Source of the DNA: VRUE01 sp040901495
GTDB lineage: Bacteria; Actinomycetota; Thermoleophilia; Solirubrobacterales; 70-9
Assembly: GCA_040901495.1 (NCBI GenBank)
Contig: JBBDYO010000036.1
Location: 1 to 29,298, forward strand
DNA length: 29,298 nucleotides
Direction: 5' to 3'
Part shown: piece by piece, positions 14,461-21,549 of the stretch
Layout of the letters: the number at the start of each line of letters is the position of its first letter
How positions within the stretch are numbered: the first letter of the stretch is position 1
The notes under the pieces: model-generated
What the model was told of the DNA's origin: nothing
The model's input: the letters and a program-made list of their open reading frames with translations, nothing else
The model's database searches: none
Made by a program: the position numbers and the translations under genes

Positions 14461-15192
14461 GTGTTCGAGCTGCGCCAGATCAGCAAGTCCTACCCCCTCG
14501 GGGGGGACCTGATCGAGGTGCTCCACGGCATCTCTTTGGAGATCAAGCCGGGCAGGTTGGTGGCGATCGTCGGCCCCTCGGGAAGCGGCAAGAGCACGCT
14601 GCTGAACCTGATCGGGACCCTGGACACGCCCGACGGCGGCAGCCTGCTGTTCGACGGGCGCGACATCGGCAGCCTCAGCCCAGCCGACCGAGCCGACTTC
14701 CGGTCCGCCCACCTCGGGTTCATCTTCCAGTTCTTCAACCTGCTCCCGGGCCTGACCGCACGGCAGAACGTCGAGCTGGCGGCGGCAATCGGGCACCGCG
14801 ACCGGCGCCGCTCCCGTCAGCGCGCCGGGAAGCTGCTGGAGCAGGTGGGCCTCGCTGACAAGGTCGACGCGCCCGCCCGCAACCTCAGCGGCGGGCAGAT
14901 GCAGCGCGTCGCGATCGCCCGGGCGCTGGTCAACGAACCGCGGCTGATCCTCGCCGACGAGCCGACCGGCAACCTCGACCAGCGCAACGCCGCGCAGATC
15001 CTCGAGCTGTTGCGCGAACAGGCGACGGGGGAGCGGGCCGTGGCGATGGTGACCCACGATCGCGATCTCGCCGAGCGCTTCGCCGACGAGATCGTCACCC
15101 TGGTCGACGGGAAGATCGAGGACGTTTCGGTGGGTGGCGCGAACGGTCGGCGCGGGCTCGTCGCAAACCTCGCCTCGCTGATCGGGAGATGA
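14461..15192 (+). CDS. ABC transporter ATP-binding protein, LolD/MacB type
   Basis: 243 residues, GTG start. It hydrolyses ATP for the FtsX-type permease encoded next. Walker A GPSGSGKS (38-45), Q-loop Gln90 in FIFQFFN, ABC signature LSGGQ (142-146), Walker B LILADE (162-167) with PTGNLD, and H-loop His199 in VTHD are all intact. The Q-loop region and PTGNLD are typical of the MacB/LolD/FtsE group, which act as mechanotransmitters for lipoproteins, peptides or envelope components rather than classical importers. The stop overlaps the permease start (ATGA). A TetR gene at the operon end suggests drug or lipid-like inducers. Confidence 0.95.
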   Translation: MFELRQISKSYPLGGDLIEVLHGISLEIKPGRLVAIVGPSGSGKSTLLNLIGTLDTPDGGSLLFDGRDIGSLSPADRADFRSAHLGFIFQFFNLLPGLTARQNVELAAAIGHRDRRRSRQRAGKLLEQVGLADKVDAPARNLSGGQMQRVAIARALVNEPRLILADEPTGNLDQRNAAQILELLREQATGERAVAMVTHDRDLAERFADEIVTLVDGKIEDVSVGGANGRRGLVANLASLIGR

Positions 15193-17702
15193 ACGCGGTC
15201 CGCTCGCAGGCGCGGCTCACCGGCCTGCTGATCCGCCACCTCCTTCACGTCATGAAGCGCCAGCGCGCCCGTGCCCTGGTGCTCTGGGCGGCGCTCGCCC
15301 TCTCGATCGGGATCGGCGTGGGCCTGCTCGCCTTCCTGACCAGCATCGAGGACTCCTTCCGCGAGCGCGGCGAAGCGGTGGGCGGAATCTCCGACGTCGA
15401 GGTCGAGGCGATCGGGAGCTCCTCGCTCGACCCGGGGCTGGCGAAGCGGCTGGAGAAGGTCCCCGGCACCCGCTACGCGATCCCGATGGCCCAGCAGCGG
15501 GTGACGATGGAAAGCAAGGATGAGCTGATCGTCGCCACCGCGCTCGGGGTCGACCGCTCCGCGCGCCGGCTCGGCAGCGCGGTTCAGCGCGACCTCGGGG
15601 TGCGGACCGGCCGCAACCAGAAGCCGGGCCTGACGCTGACCTCGGTGCTGGCGGACGAGCTGGGAGGAGTACGGCGCGGAGAGCGACTGCGGATCTCCGC
15701 CTTCGGGCACGTGATCGACCCCCGCGTCGCGCGGGTCGTCACGGTCGACCCGGCGATCGAGGACGTCGTCACCCTCCCCCGTGCCTCGCTCCAGCAACTC
15801 CGCGGCGCTCCCGGCAGGCCGACGATCGTCTACGTAAAGCTCGCGCCGGGTGCCTCGCTCGAGGCCTGGGAACGCCGCGCCGAGCGGGTCGTGCCCGCCA
15901 ACGCGGTGCTGAGCACTCCGGAGGGCGACCAGGCGGAGCTCAGCCACGTCCTCGACTTCACCGTGCGCGCGCCGACCTTCGTCTTCGGGATGGTCGTGCT
16001 GGCGATCGCGGGGCTGTTGATCTACGTCCTGCAGCTGATGCGAATGCTCGAGCGCCAGGAGGATCTCGGCCTGCTCCGCGCGATCGGCTCGCGCAGGCTG
16101 CCGCTGATCCTCGCCGAGAGCGTCATCCTCACCGGGCTGCTCGCCGCGGCGATCGTGCCGGGAGTGTTGATCGGCACCCCGATCTCCAACTACCTGGCGT
16201 CCCAGGTGCCCACCTATCTGACCGACGTCTTCGGCTTCAACATGCAGGTCGCGGTCCGCCCCGACGTCGTCGCCATCGCCGCGGTGCTGGCGCTGCTCGC
16301 CGGGATCGCCGCGACCATCGGCGCCCTGGCCTCGGCGCGCGGCTCGATCGCCGACCAGCTGGGCCGCTCCCCCCAGGCGGGGGCGACGGTGACCTCGACC
16401 ATCTCGCTGCGAGCGGCGCTTGCCCTGCTCGGCGGCGGGATTGCCTGCCTGGCGCTGGGGCTGGTGGTCGCCGACGCCGGCATCTACCCGCTCGCGGCGG
16501 TGACGATCCTCATCGGCCTGGCGCTGGCGACGCCGGGCGTCGTCGGCCTGGCCACAATCGGGCTTGGCCGCATCGAGCACGGCGGGTCCACCGTGACCCT
16601 CGTGGCGCGCGGGGCGGTCGAGGCCAACCCGCGGCGCGCGGCGATGGCAGCGGCAATCATGGCCCTCGGGATCGCGGCGGTGATCCCGCCTCAGCTCGCC
16701 GAGCACAGCCTGCTCGAACGCACCGGCCTGCTCAGCGAATCGATCCGGCTCGACGGCCGGCAACTCCTCGCCTCCGACGACGCCTTCGCCAGCGTCCCGA
16801 TCACCAACCGCTCCGGGCGCCAGGCGCTGCGGGACCAGAGCACTCCGGCGAGCCCGACCGCGTTCGCCTTCATCCCTTACGAAGGGCGGAAAATCGAGCT
16901 GCGCGCACTGGTGCCGAGCACCCGCAACGGCGTCCTCGGGAACGGCGTTGGGCTTCCGCAGCAGCTGCCGAAGCTGCGCGCCAACCCGCAGGGCATCCTG
17001 ATCTCCCGCGTGATGGCCGCGGGGTTCGACATCGGGACCGGCGACACGATCGAGGTCCACACCGCGGTCGGGGAGCGAAAGCTGAAGGTGATCGGCGAGG
17101 TCGAGGACTTCGCCTGGCCCTCGGGAACCATCTACATGGACATCGACCGCTACCGCAGCCTCTACCTAACCGATGCGATCAACGTGCTCGGGGTAAGGGA
17201 GCGCGATCGCCTCGACACCACCGCGCTGAAGGGTCTGAAGCCGCTTCACTCAGTCACCGGGCTCGAATTCAGGGAACGGCTCGAAGCCCAGATGGAGAAA
17301 AGCACCCAGGGACTGCTCGCGATGAGGGTCCTCACCCTGCTCGCCGCGCTGGTCGCGGTCGGCGGCATCATCGCCACCTCGGTCTTCGCCCGCCGTCGCG
17401 AGTGGGCGGTGCTGCGGGCGATGGGGATACGCAGCGGCGGGCTGTTCGCGGCCCTGGCGATGGAGACCCTGCTGGTGATGACCCTGGGCGGCATCTGCGG
17501 GGCGATCGGGGGGATCGTCTCCTTCCGCGGCCCGACGCTCGGATTCCTCGAATCCCAGGGCTACGTGGTCAGCGACGGCATCGTCCTGACCACGGTCGCC
17601 GCTGTCGTCGCGGGCGCCGTGCTGATCGGCACCGTCGCCGCCGCCCTGCCCGCCTGGCTGACGGCGCGTGCCCCGCTCTCCGACGCGCTGTCCTACGAGT
17701 AG
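15189..17702 (+). CDS. FtsX-like (MacB-type) ABC transporter permease
   Basis: 837 residues, the long actinobacterial form with two FtsX modules. Membrane segments are visible at about 31-52 (ALVLWAALALSIGIGVGLL), 263-283, 304-330, 359-380, several in 403-460, one near 485-505, and three at the C-terminus (MRVLTLLAALVAVGGIIATSVF; LFAALAMETLLVMTLGGICGA; VAAVVAGAVLIGTVAAALPAW). Two outward domains of about 200 residues, at about 55-260 and 510-690, resemble MacB periplasmic-core domains. The C-terminus ALPAWLTARAPLSDALSYE is typical. Start and stop overlap or abut the ATPase and TetR genes, so the three are one unit. The substrate cannot be read from the sequence. Confidence 0.92.
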   Translation: MNAVRSQARLTGLLIRHLLHVMKRQRARALVLWAALALSIGIGVGLLAFLTSIEDSFRERGEAVGGISDVEVEAIGSSSLDPGLAKRLEKVPGTRYAIPMAQQRVTMESKDELIVATALGVDRSARRLGSAVQRDLGVRTGRNQKPGLTLTSVLADELGGVRRGERLRISAFGHVIDPRVARVVTVDPAIEDVVTLPRASLQQLRGAPGRPTIVYVKLAPGASLEAWERRAERVVPANAVLSTPEGDQAELSHVLDFTVRAPTFVFGMVVLAIAGLLIYVLQLMRMLERQEDLGLLRAIGSRRLPLILAESVILTGLLAAAIVPGVLIGTPISNYLASQVPTYLTDVFGFNMQVAVRPDVVAIAAVLALLAGIAATIGALASARGSIADQLGRSPQAGATVTSTISLRAALALLGGGIACLALGLVVADAGIYPLAAVTILIGLALATPGVVGLATIGLGRIEHGGSTVTLVARGAVEANPRRAAMAAAIMALGIAAVIPPQLAEHSLLERTGLLSESIRLDGRQLLASDDAFASVPITNRSGRQALRDQSTPASPTAFAFIPYEGRKIELRALVPSTRNGVLGNGVGLPQQLPKLRANPQGILISRVMAAGFDIGTGDTIEVHTAVGERKLKVIGEVEDFAWPSGTIYMDIDRYRSLYLTDAINVLGVRERDRLDTTALKGLKPLHSVTGLEFRERLEAQMEKSTQGLLAMRVLTLLAALVAVGGIIATSVFARRREWAVLRAMGIRSGGLFAALAMETLLVMTLGGICGAIGGIVSFRGPTLGFLESQGYVVSDGIVLTTVAAVVAGAVLIGTVAAALPAWLTARAPLSDALSYE

Positions 17703-17705
17703 CCC

Positions 17706-18338
17706 GTGGCGATGCCGTCCAACCGGACAAGGGCCAAACTGCCCCCCGCCGCCACCGCCCGCGGGGGCGCGACCCGCGAGCGGCTGCTGCGCGCCGCCGT
17801 GGAGCTGCTCGAGGAAGGCGGCTATGCCGCCGCGTCGGTCGCCGCGATCGCGGAGCGCAGCGACGTCGCCGCGGGCGCGCTCTACAGGCACTTTCCATCG
17901 AAGGCGGAGCTGTTCGTCGAGGTGTTCCGCACCGCAGCCGAGCAGGAGCTGGCCGCCCTCTATGAGGCAAGCGCCGGGACCGGCAGCGTCGCCGAAAAGC
18001 TCGATGCGGTGGTGCGCGAGTTCACCAACAGCGCTTTGAGCAAGCCACGGCTCGCCTGGGCCCTCGGGTATGAGCCCGTCGACCCGCTGGTCGACGCGGA
18101 GCGCCTGGCCTATCGCCAGACCTACCGTGAGCGCCTCGCCGATCTGCTGCGGATCGGGATAGCCAGCGGCGAGCTGCCGGCACAGGACGTAGACCTCACC
18201 GCCGCCTCGCTGATGGGCGCGATCGGCGAGGCGCTGGTCAGCCCGCTCTCTCCGGTCGGGGAGGGCGTGCGGGCCGAGGAGCTAGTCAGCTCGCTGTCGA
18301 GGTTCTGCCAGCGTGCCGTCGGCCTCGCCCGGGAGTGA
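17706..18338 (+). CDS. TetR/AcrR family transcriptional regulator
   Basis: 210 residues, GTG start at 17706, 3 bases after the permease stop (an ATG at 17712 is equally possible). Residues about 20-70 are the TetR DNA-binding domain: TRERLLRAAVELLEEGGY, then AAIAERSDVAAGALYRHFPSKAELF, where YRHFPSK is the hallmark. The rest is an all-helical ligand-binding domain with no recognisable ligand signature. Its place at the end of the ABC operon suggests it represses that operon, probably at the palindrome 14432-14447. Its last 57 bases overlap the 3' end of the convergent TauE-like gene. Confidence 0.92.
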   Translation: MAMPSNRTRAKLPPAATARGGATRERLLRAAVELLEEGGYAAASVAAIAERSDVAAGALYRHFPSKAELFVEVFRTAAEQELAALYEASAGTGSVAEKLDAVVREFTNSALSKPRLAWALGYEPVDPLVDAERLAYRQTYRERLADLLRIGIASGELPAQDVDLTAASLMGAIGEALVSPLSPVGEGVRAEELVSSLSRFCQRAVGLARE

Positions 18339-18719
18339 CCCGGGCCCGTCCCCCGGTTCGTTGAGGGCGCGGCGGACCAACTGGTAGGCGACGAACAGGA
18401 CGAGCGCGGCGAAGCCCAGCTCCAGCGCCCGCTGCGGAACCTCGTTGGCGATCACGACCCCGACCAGGACACCCAGTGGGGAGAGGACGCCGATCACAAC
18501 CGCATCGCGCATGTTGACGTTCCCGTACCCCCGCTGCCGCATGGTGCCGACCAAAGCGACGAAGACGATCATCAGCAGCGAGGTCGACTCCGCCTCCACC
18601 TGCGAGAGCCCGAAGCAGATGGTCAGGGCCGGGACGAAGAGCACCCCGCCGCCGACGCCGACCAGCCCACCGGCCATGCCGCCGAGGATCACAATCAGCA
18701 CCGCGAGCAGCTCATTCAT
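18282..18719 (-). CDS. TauE/SafE-like half-size permease, second gene of a split pair
   Basis: 145 residues. TauE/SafE (DUF81) exporters of sulfite and other organosulfur anions are usually about 250 residues with two homologous halves. This gene is one half: GLVGVGGGVLFVPAL (about 19-33) is the repeat signature, followed by three more membrane segments (SLLMIVFVALVGTM; AVVIGVLSPLGVLVGVVIA; LGFAALVLFVAYQLV) and a hydrophilic tail of about 29 residues. The start ATG overlaps the stop of the upstream half (ATGA). The tail-coding end overlaps the TetR gene on the other strand by 57 bases. It probably pairs with the upstream product into one transporter. Confidence 0.85.
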   Translation of the reverse strand: MNELLAVLIVILGGMAGGLVGVGGGVLFVPALTICFGLSQVEAESTSLLMIVFVALVGTMRQRGYGNVNMRDAVVIGVLSPLGVLVGVVIANEVPQRALELGFAALVLFVAYQLVRRALNEPGDGPGSLPGEADGTLAEPRQRAD

Positions 18720-19081
18720 GGGATCACCAGCTGGATTGCGACGGCGACGAGCAGTGCCGCGAACAGCAGCGACACGGCTTTCTGGGAGATGCGCTGCTGG
18801 ATCGCCGTGCCCAGCACGACCCCACCGACGGCGGGGATCGAGAGCAGGGCGCCGGTGGTGAAGTGAACGTTCCCGTAGAGCCCGCCCTGGGCCGCTACCC
18901 CAAGCACGCCGATCAAAATGATCGCGGCGAGGCTGGTGCCGGTTGCCATCCTCGCCCCGTAGGCGAACCAGAGGATCAGCAGCGGCACGATCACGGTGCC
19001 GCCGCCGACGCCGAAGAGGCCGCTGAAGATTCCGGCCAGCGTTCCGATCGCCGCGAGCTTCAGGGTGCGATCGGTGGGCAT
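18716..19081 (-). CDS. TauE/SafE-like half-size permease, first gene of a split pair
   Basis: 121 residues with four membrane segments and the repeat signature GLFGVGGGTVIVPLL (about 21-35). It aligns along its whole length with the next gene's product: GVGGG..VP, a T-S-L stretch, YGNV, then two hydrophobic helices ending AIQLV versus AYQLV. The pair therefore looks like the two DUF81 repeats of one transporter encoded separately. No frameshift is needed to explain it: the first gene ends in a stop inside an ATGA overlap and the second has its own start. It is divergent from otsB with only 17 bases between. Confidence 0.85.
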   Translation of the reverse strand: MPTDRTLKLAAIGTLAGIFSGLFGVGGGTVIVPLLILWFAYGARMATGTSLAAIILIGVLGVAAQGGLYGNVHFTTGALLSIPAVGGVVLGTAIQQRISQKAVSLLFAALLVAVAIQLVIP

Positions 19082-19098
19082 CGCGCGATACTAGTCCC

Positions 19099-19917
19099 GT
19101 GTCCCGATCCGAGACAGGGGCCAGCGAGGCGGGGCTGGGATTGCTGGCGCCGCTGCGCGACGACCCCCCCCGCTCATCGATTCTCACCGACGTCGACGGG
19201 ACCCTCGCCCCGATCGCCGAACGGCCCGAGCAGGCCACCGTGCCCGCCCGGGCCACCGAGCTGCTCGAGGAGCTGAGCGAGCGCTTCGGCTTGGTCGGCT
19301 GCATCTCCGGCCGGCGGGCGCTGGAGGCCCGGCGCTTGGTGGGAGCCGAGGGAATCGCCTACGCCGGCAACCATGGGCTGGAACTGCTGCTTCCGGGGGA
19401 GGAGGAGCCACGGCTCGACCCCTCGCTGCAGGGACGCGAGGACGACGCCGCGCGGTTCGTCGCGGCGCTCGGGGAGGAGACGCTGGCGGAGGCGGAGCTC
19501 CGGCTCGAGGGCAAGGGACCGATCCAGGCGCTGCACTGGCGCGGCGCCGGGGACGAGCGCCACGCCGAGGCCCGCGCCCACGAGATCGCCGCCGAGGCCG
19601 GCCGCGACGGCCTCGAGCCGCGATGGGGGCGGAAGGTGCTGGAGTTGCGACCGGTCGGTGGGGGCGGAAAGGACTCCGCGGTAGCCGCGCTGCTCGCCGG
19701 CGACGGCATCTCAGCGGCTGCCTACGCCGGCGATGACCGCACCGACCTCGACGCCTTCCGCCGCCTGCGCGAGCTGCGCGACGAGGGCGAGCTCGACCTC
19801 GCGGTCTGCATCGGCGTCTCCTCCCCTGAGGCTCCGCCGGAGCTGGCGGAGGAGGCGGACCTCAGCGTCGACGGGCCGCCGGGGTGGCTGGAGATCCTCG
19901 AGTCCCTGGCCCGATAA
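19099..19917 (+). CDS. otsB: trehalose-6-phosphate phosphatase
   Basis: 272 residues, GTG start. It removes phosphate from trehalose-6-phosphate, the last step of the OtsAB route to trehalose, an osmolyte and cell-envelope sugar. It is a HAD-superfamily enzyme: motif I DVDGTLAP with nucleophile Asp31 and acid Asp33; motif II SGRR (70-73); family block GNHGLE (90-95); motif III Lys191 in GGKDSAV; motif IV GDDRTDLDAF (211-220). The cap domain lies between about 100 and 180. No otsA is in the window. It is followed after 4 bases by a membrane-protein gene. Confidence 0.93.
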   Translation: MSRSETGASEAGLGLLAPLRDDPPRSSILTDVDGTLAPIAERPEQATVPARATELLEELSERFGLVGCISGRRALEARRLVGAEGIAYAGNHGLELLLPGEEEPRLDPSLQGREDDAARFVAALGEETLAEAELRLEGKGPIQALHWRGAGDERHAEARAHEIAAEAGRDGLEPRWGRKVLELRPVGGGGKDSAVAALLAGDGISAAAYAGDDRTDLDAFRRLRELRDEGELDLAVCIGVSSPEAPPELAEEADLSVDGPPGWLEILESLAR

Positions 19918-19921
19918 GACG

Positions 19922-20434
19922 ATGGCCTATACCGACCTGCTTCGCCTCACCGTTTTCGCCGTCGCCGGCGAGGCGACGGCGCTGGCGGCGATCGCCGCTC
20001 TTTCAGCCGGGCGAGAGGAAGACACCTTGGCTGTCATCGTCGCCGCGGTCTGGTGGCTCGCCGCGATGGCGATCGGCGTCTACCTCGGCCGCCCGGCGCG
20101 TGCCGCGGATGGGGTTCGCGACGCCCTCGCGAAAGCCCGGACCGCCACCAGCCTGCCACCGGAGCCCTCTGGTCGCATCGCCGCCGGCCGCCTCTGGCCG
20201 ATCGCCCTCTCGACCGTCGTCATCGGCGCCCTCGGCATCTTCTTCCCGAGCGTCGCCACGGTCGGCGCCGGCTACGCCCTCCTCATCGCCCTCGCCTGGC
20301 GCACCCGAGAGGCCGCGGTCCTCGCCATCGAGCAGCGCGACGGCGTCAAGTTCTACGTCGTCCCCAACTCCGCCCTGCGCCCTATCCAGCTGGTCCGAAC
20401 GCCGGGCCTTCGCAGCGACCGTTTGCGGGCCTGA
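19922..20434 (+). CDS. four-helix membrane protein, unknown function
   Basis: 170 residues starting with the ATG at 19922, 4 bases after the otsB stop, so probably co-transcribed. Membrane segments lie at about 7-27 (LRLTVFAVAGEATALAAIAAL), 37-57 (LAVIVAAVWWLAAMAIGVYLG), 90-107 (LWPIALSTVVIGALGIFF) and 109-127 (SVATVGAGYALLIALAWR). A cytoplasmic-looking loop (about 58-88) joins the two pairs. The C-terminal about 45 residues form a soluble part rich in short strands (DGVKFYVVPNSALRPIQLVRTPG). I do not recognise the family. Confidence 0.8.
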   Translation: MAYTDLLRLTVFAVAGEATALAAIAALSAGREEDTLAVIVAAVWWLAAMAIGVYLGRPARAADGVRDALAKARTATSLPPEPSGRIAAGRLWPIALSTVVIGALGIFFPSVATVGAGYALLIALAWRTREAAVLAIEQRDGVKFYVVPNSALRPIQLVRTPGLRSDRLRA

Positions 20435-20530
20435 TTCTCGGAGCCGGCGCGTCAGATGCCCCACTTCTGGGGTCGAGGAACTCGACAAGCCGAATTACAC
20501 TCGCGAGACAACCGTCCTGGAGGGATTCCC

Positions 20531-21526
20531 GTGATTCGTAGGCCCAGCCGTTTTGTGAACTCGTTTTCCGCTCGACTCAGCCTCGCGCTCGCAGCGTCCT
20601 CGCTGCTCGTCTTCGCCGCATCCGCGAGCGCGGGGACGTTCAACTACTTCAGCTATCCCGACTTCTCGAGCACCGCCGGCCTACAGCTCAACGACAACGC
20701 AAAACAGGAAGGCAACGTGCTGCGGCTGACCGCTGCCACGCCCTTTCAAAACGGCAGTGCGTTCACCACTACCGCGTTCGACCCGCAGCAGTCTTTCGAA
20801 ACCCAGTTTCAGATCTCGATGCACGACTCGACCTGCTGCCTAAGCGAACCGGCCGACGGCATCGCCTTCCTGATCCAGAGCAAAGGACCCGACGGCGGCG
20901 AAGGAACGGGTGGTTCGCTGGGGTACGGGGGCATCGCGCCCAGCGTCGCGGTCGAGTTCGACATCTACCACAACGTCATCGACCCATTGGGCAGCCACGT
21001 GGCAATCACCTCGGAAGGGAAAACCGAAAACCACCTCGCGTGCGCCAATGAGTCCGGGCCAAGCGCTCCGTGCACCGCTGGGTTGCCCTTCCCGCTCTAC
21101 GGGGCCGCGGTATACGCCTGGGTGACATACGACGCGACTACGCAACACCTCGCGGTGTTTGTCAGCCAGTCCGCCACGAAGCCACCGGCGCCCCTGCTCG
21201 ATCACCAGATCTCACTCGCCCCTCTGGGCAATGCGGCCTTCCCCGGCTTCACCGCGGCCACCGGGTCTCACAACGCGGTCCACGACGTCCACAACTGGTG
21301 GCTCGGCCCGAAGGCTGACCCTCTTCCTCCTCCGGCTGTCCCGCCTAAAAAACCCAAGCCGAAATGCCCGAAAAAAGGGAAAGGTAAAAAAGGCAAAGGG
21401 AAAGCAAAAGGCAAAGCCAGCGCCTCGAAAAAAGCCAAAGCCAAAGGAAAAGGAAAAGGCAAAGGCAAAGGCAAAAAGTGCGGCAAACGGAAAAAAGGGC
21501 CTAAAAAAGGCAAAAGCGGCAAATAG
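20531..21526 (+). CDS. secreted L-type-lectin-like protein with Lys/Gly-rich C-terminal tail
   Basis: 331 residues from the GTG at 20531, chosen because GGAGGG (20519-20524) lies 6 bases upstream; the frame is open further back without a ribosome site. Residues 1-34 are a signal peptide (RLSLALAASSLLVFAASASA). Residues about 35-255 look like a legume (L-type) lectin sandwich: FNYFSYPDFSS, DGIAFLIQSK, GGSLGYGGIAPSVAVEFDIYHN (the metal-site region in plant lectins), DYDATTQHLAVFV-like strands and an HNWWL end. Residues about 260-331 are a Pro hinge then a Lys/Gly/Ala tail with two cysteines. Tail lysines are mostly AAA, unlike the rest of the window. The tail may bind wall polyanions; this is inference. 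A TACACT -10 candidate is at 20496-20501. Confidence 0.82.
   Translation: MIRRPSRFVNSFSARLSLALAASSLLVFAASASAGTFNYFSYPDFSSTAGLQLNDNAKQEGNVLRLTAATPFQNGSAFTTTAFDPQQSFETQFQISMHDSTCCLSEPADGIAFLIQSKGPDGGEGTGGSLGYGGIAPSVAVEFDIYHNVIDPLGSHVAITSEGKTENHLACANESGPSAPCTAGLPFPLYGAAVYAWVTYDATTQHLAVFVSQSATKPPAPLLDHQISLAPLGNAAFPGFTAATGSHNAVHDVHNWWLGPKADPLPPPAVPPKKPKPKCPKKGKGKKGKGKAKGKASASKKAKAKGKGKGKGKGKKCGKRKKGPKKGKSGK
21340..21523 (+). repeat. low-complexity Lys/Gly-coding tract
   Basis: Irregular repeats of GGCAAA/GGAAAA-type units coding KGK, KAK and KKG at the 3' end of the lectin gene. The tract is A-rich in a GC-rich window, so slippage or length variation between strains is plausible. Confidence 0.6.
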
Positions 21527-21530
21527 GGCG

Positions 21531-21547
21531 GGCGCGTCTCGCGCGCC
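21531..21547. terminator. GC hairpin between convergent lectin and polX genes
   Basis: GGCGCG (21531-21536) pairs with CGCGCC (21542-21547) around a 5-base loop in the 23-base gap between the two stop codons. No T-run follows. Confidence 0.4.
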
Positions 21548-21549
21548 GG

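Noticed and set aside
14817..17060. 747-codon open frame on the minus strand opposite the ABC genes
   Set aside because: Its composition (Arg, Asp, Gly, Gln, His) is typical of a GC-rich antisense shadow, while the plus strand has clear ABC ATPase and FtsX signatures.
18282..19081. TauE pair as one gene broken by a frameshift
   Set aside because: Each half has its own start, complete four-helix repeat and motif, and the junction is a regular ATGA overlap.
21340..21523. CRISPR array or tandem-repeat element in the lectin 3' end
   Set aside because: The repeats are irregular, in frame, and explained by a Lys/Gly-rich protein tail; there are no spacers.
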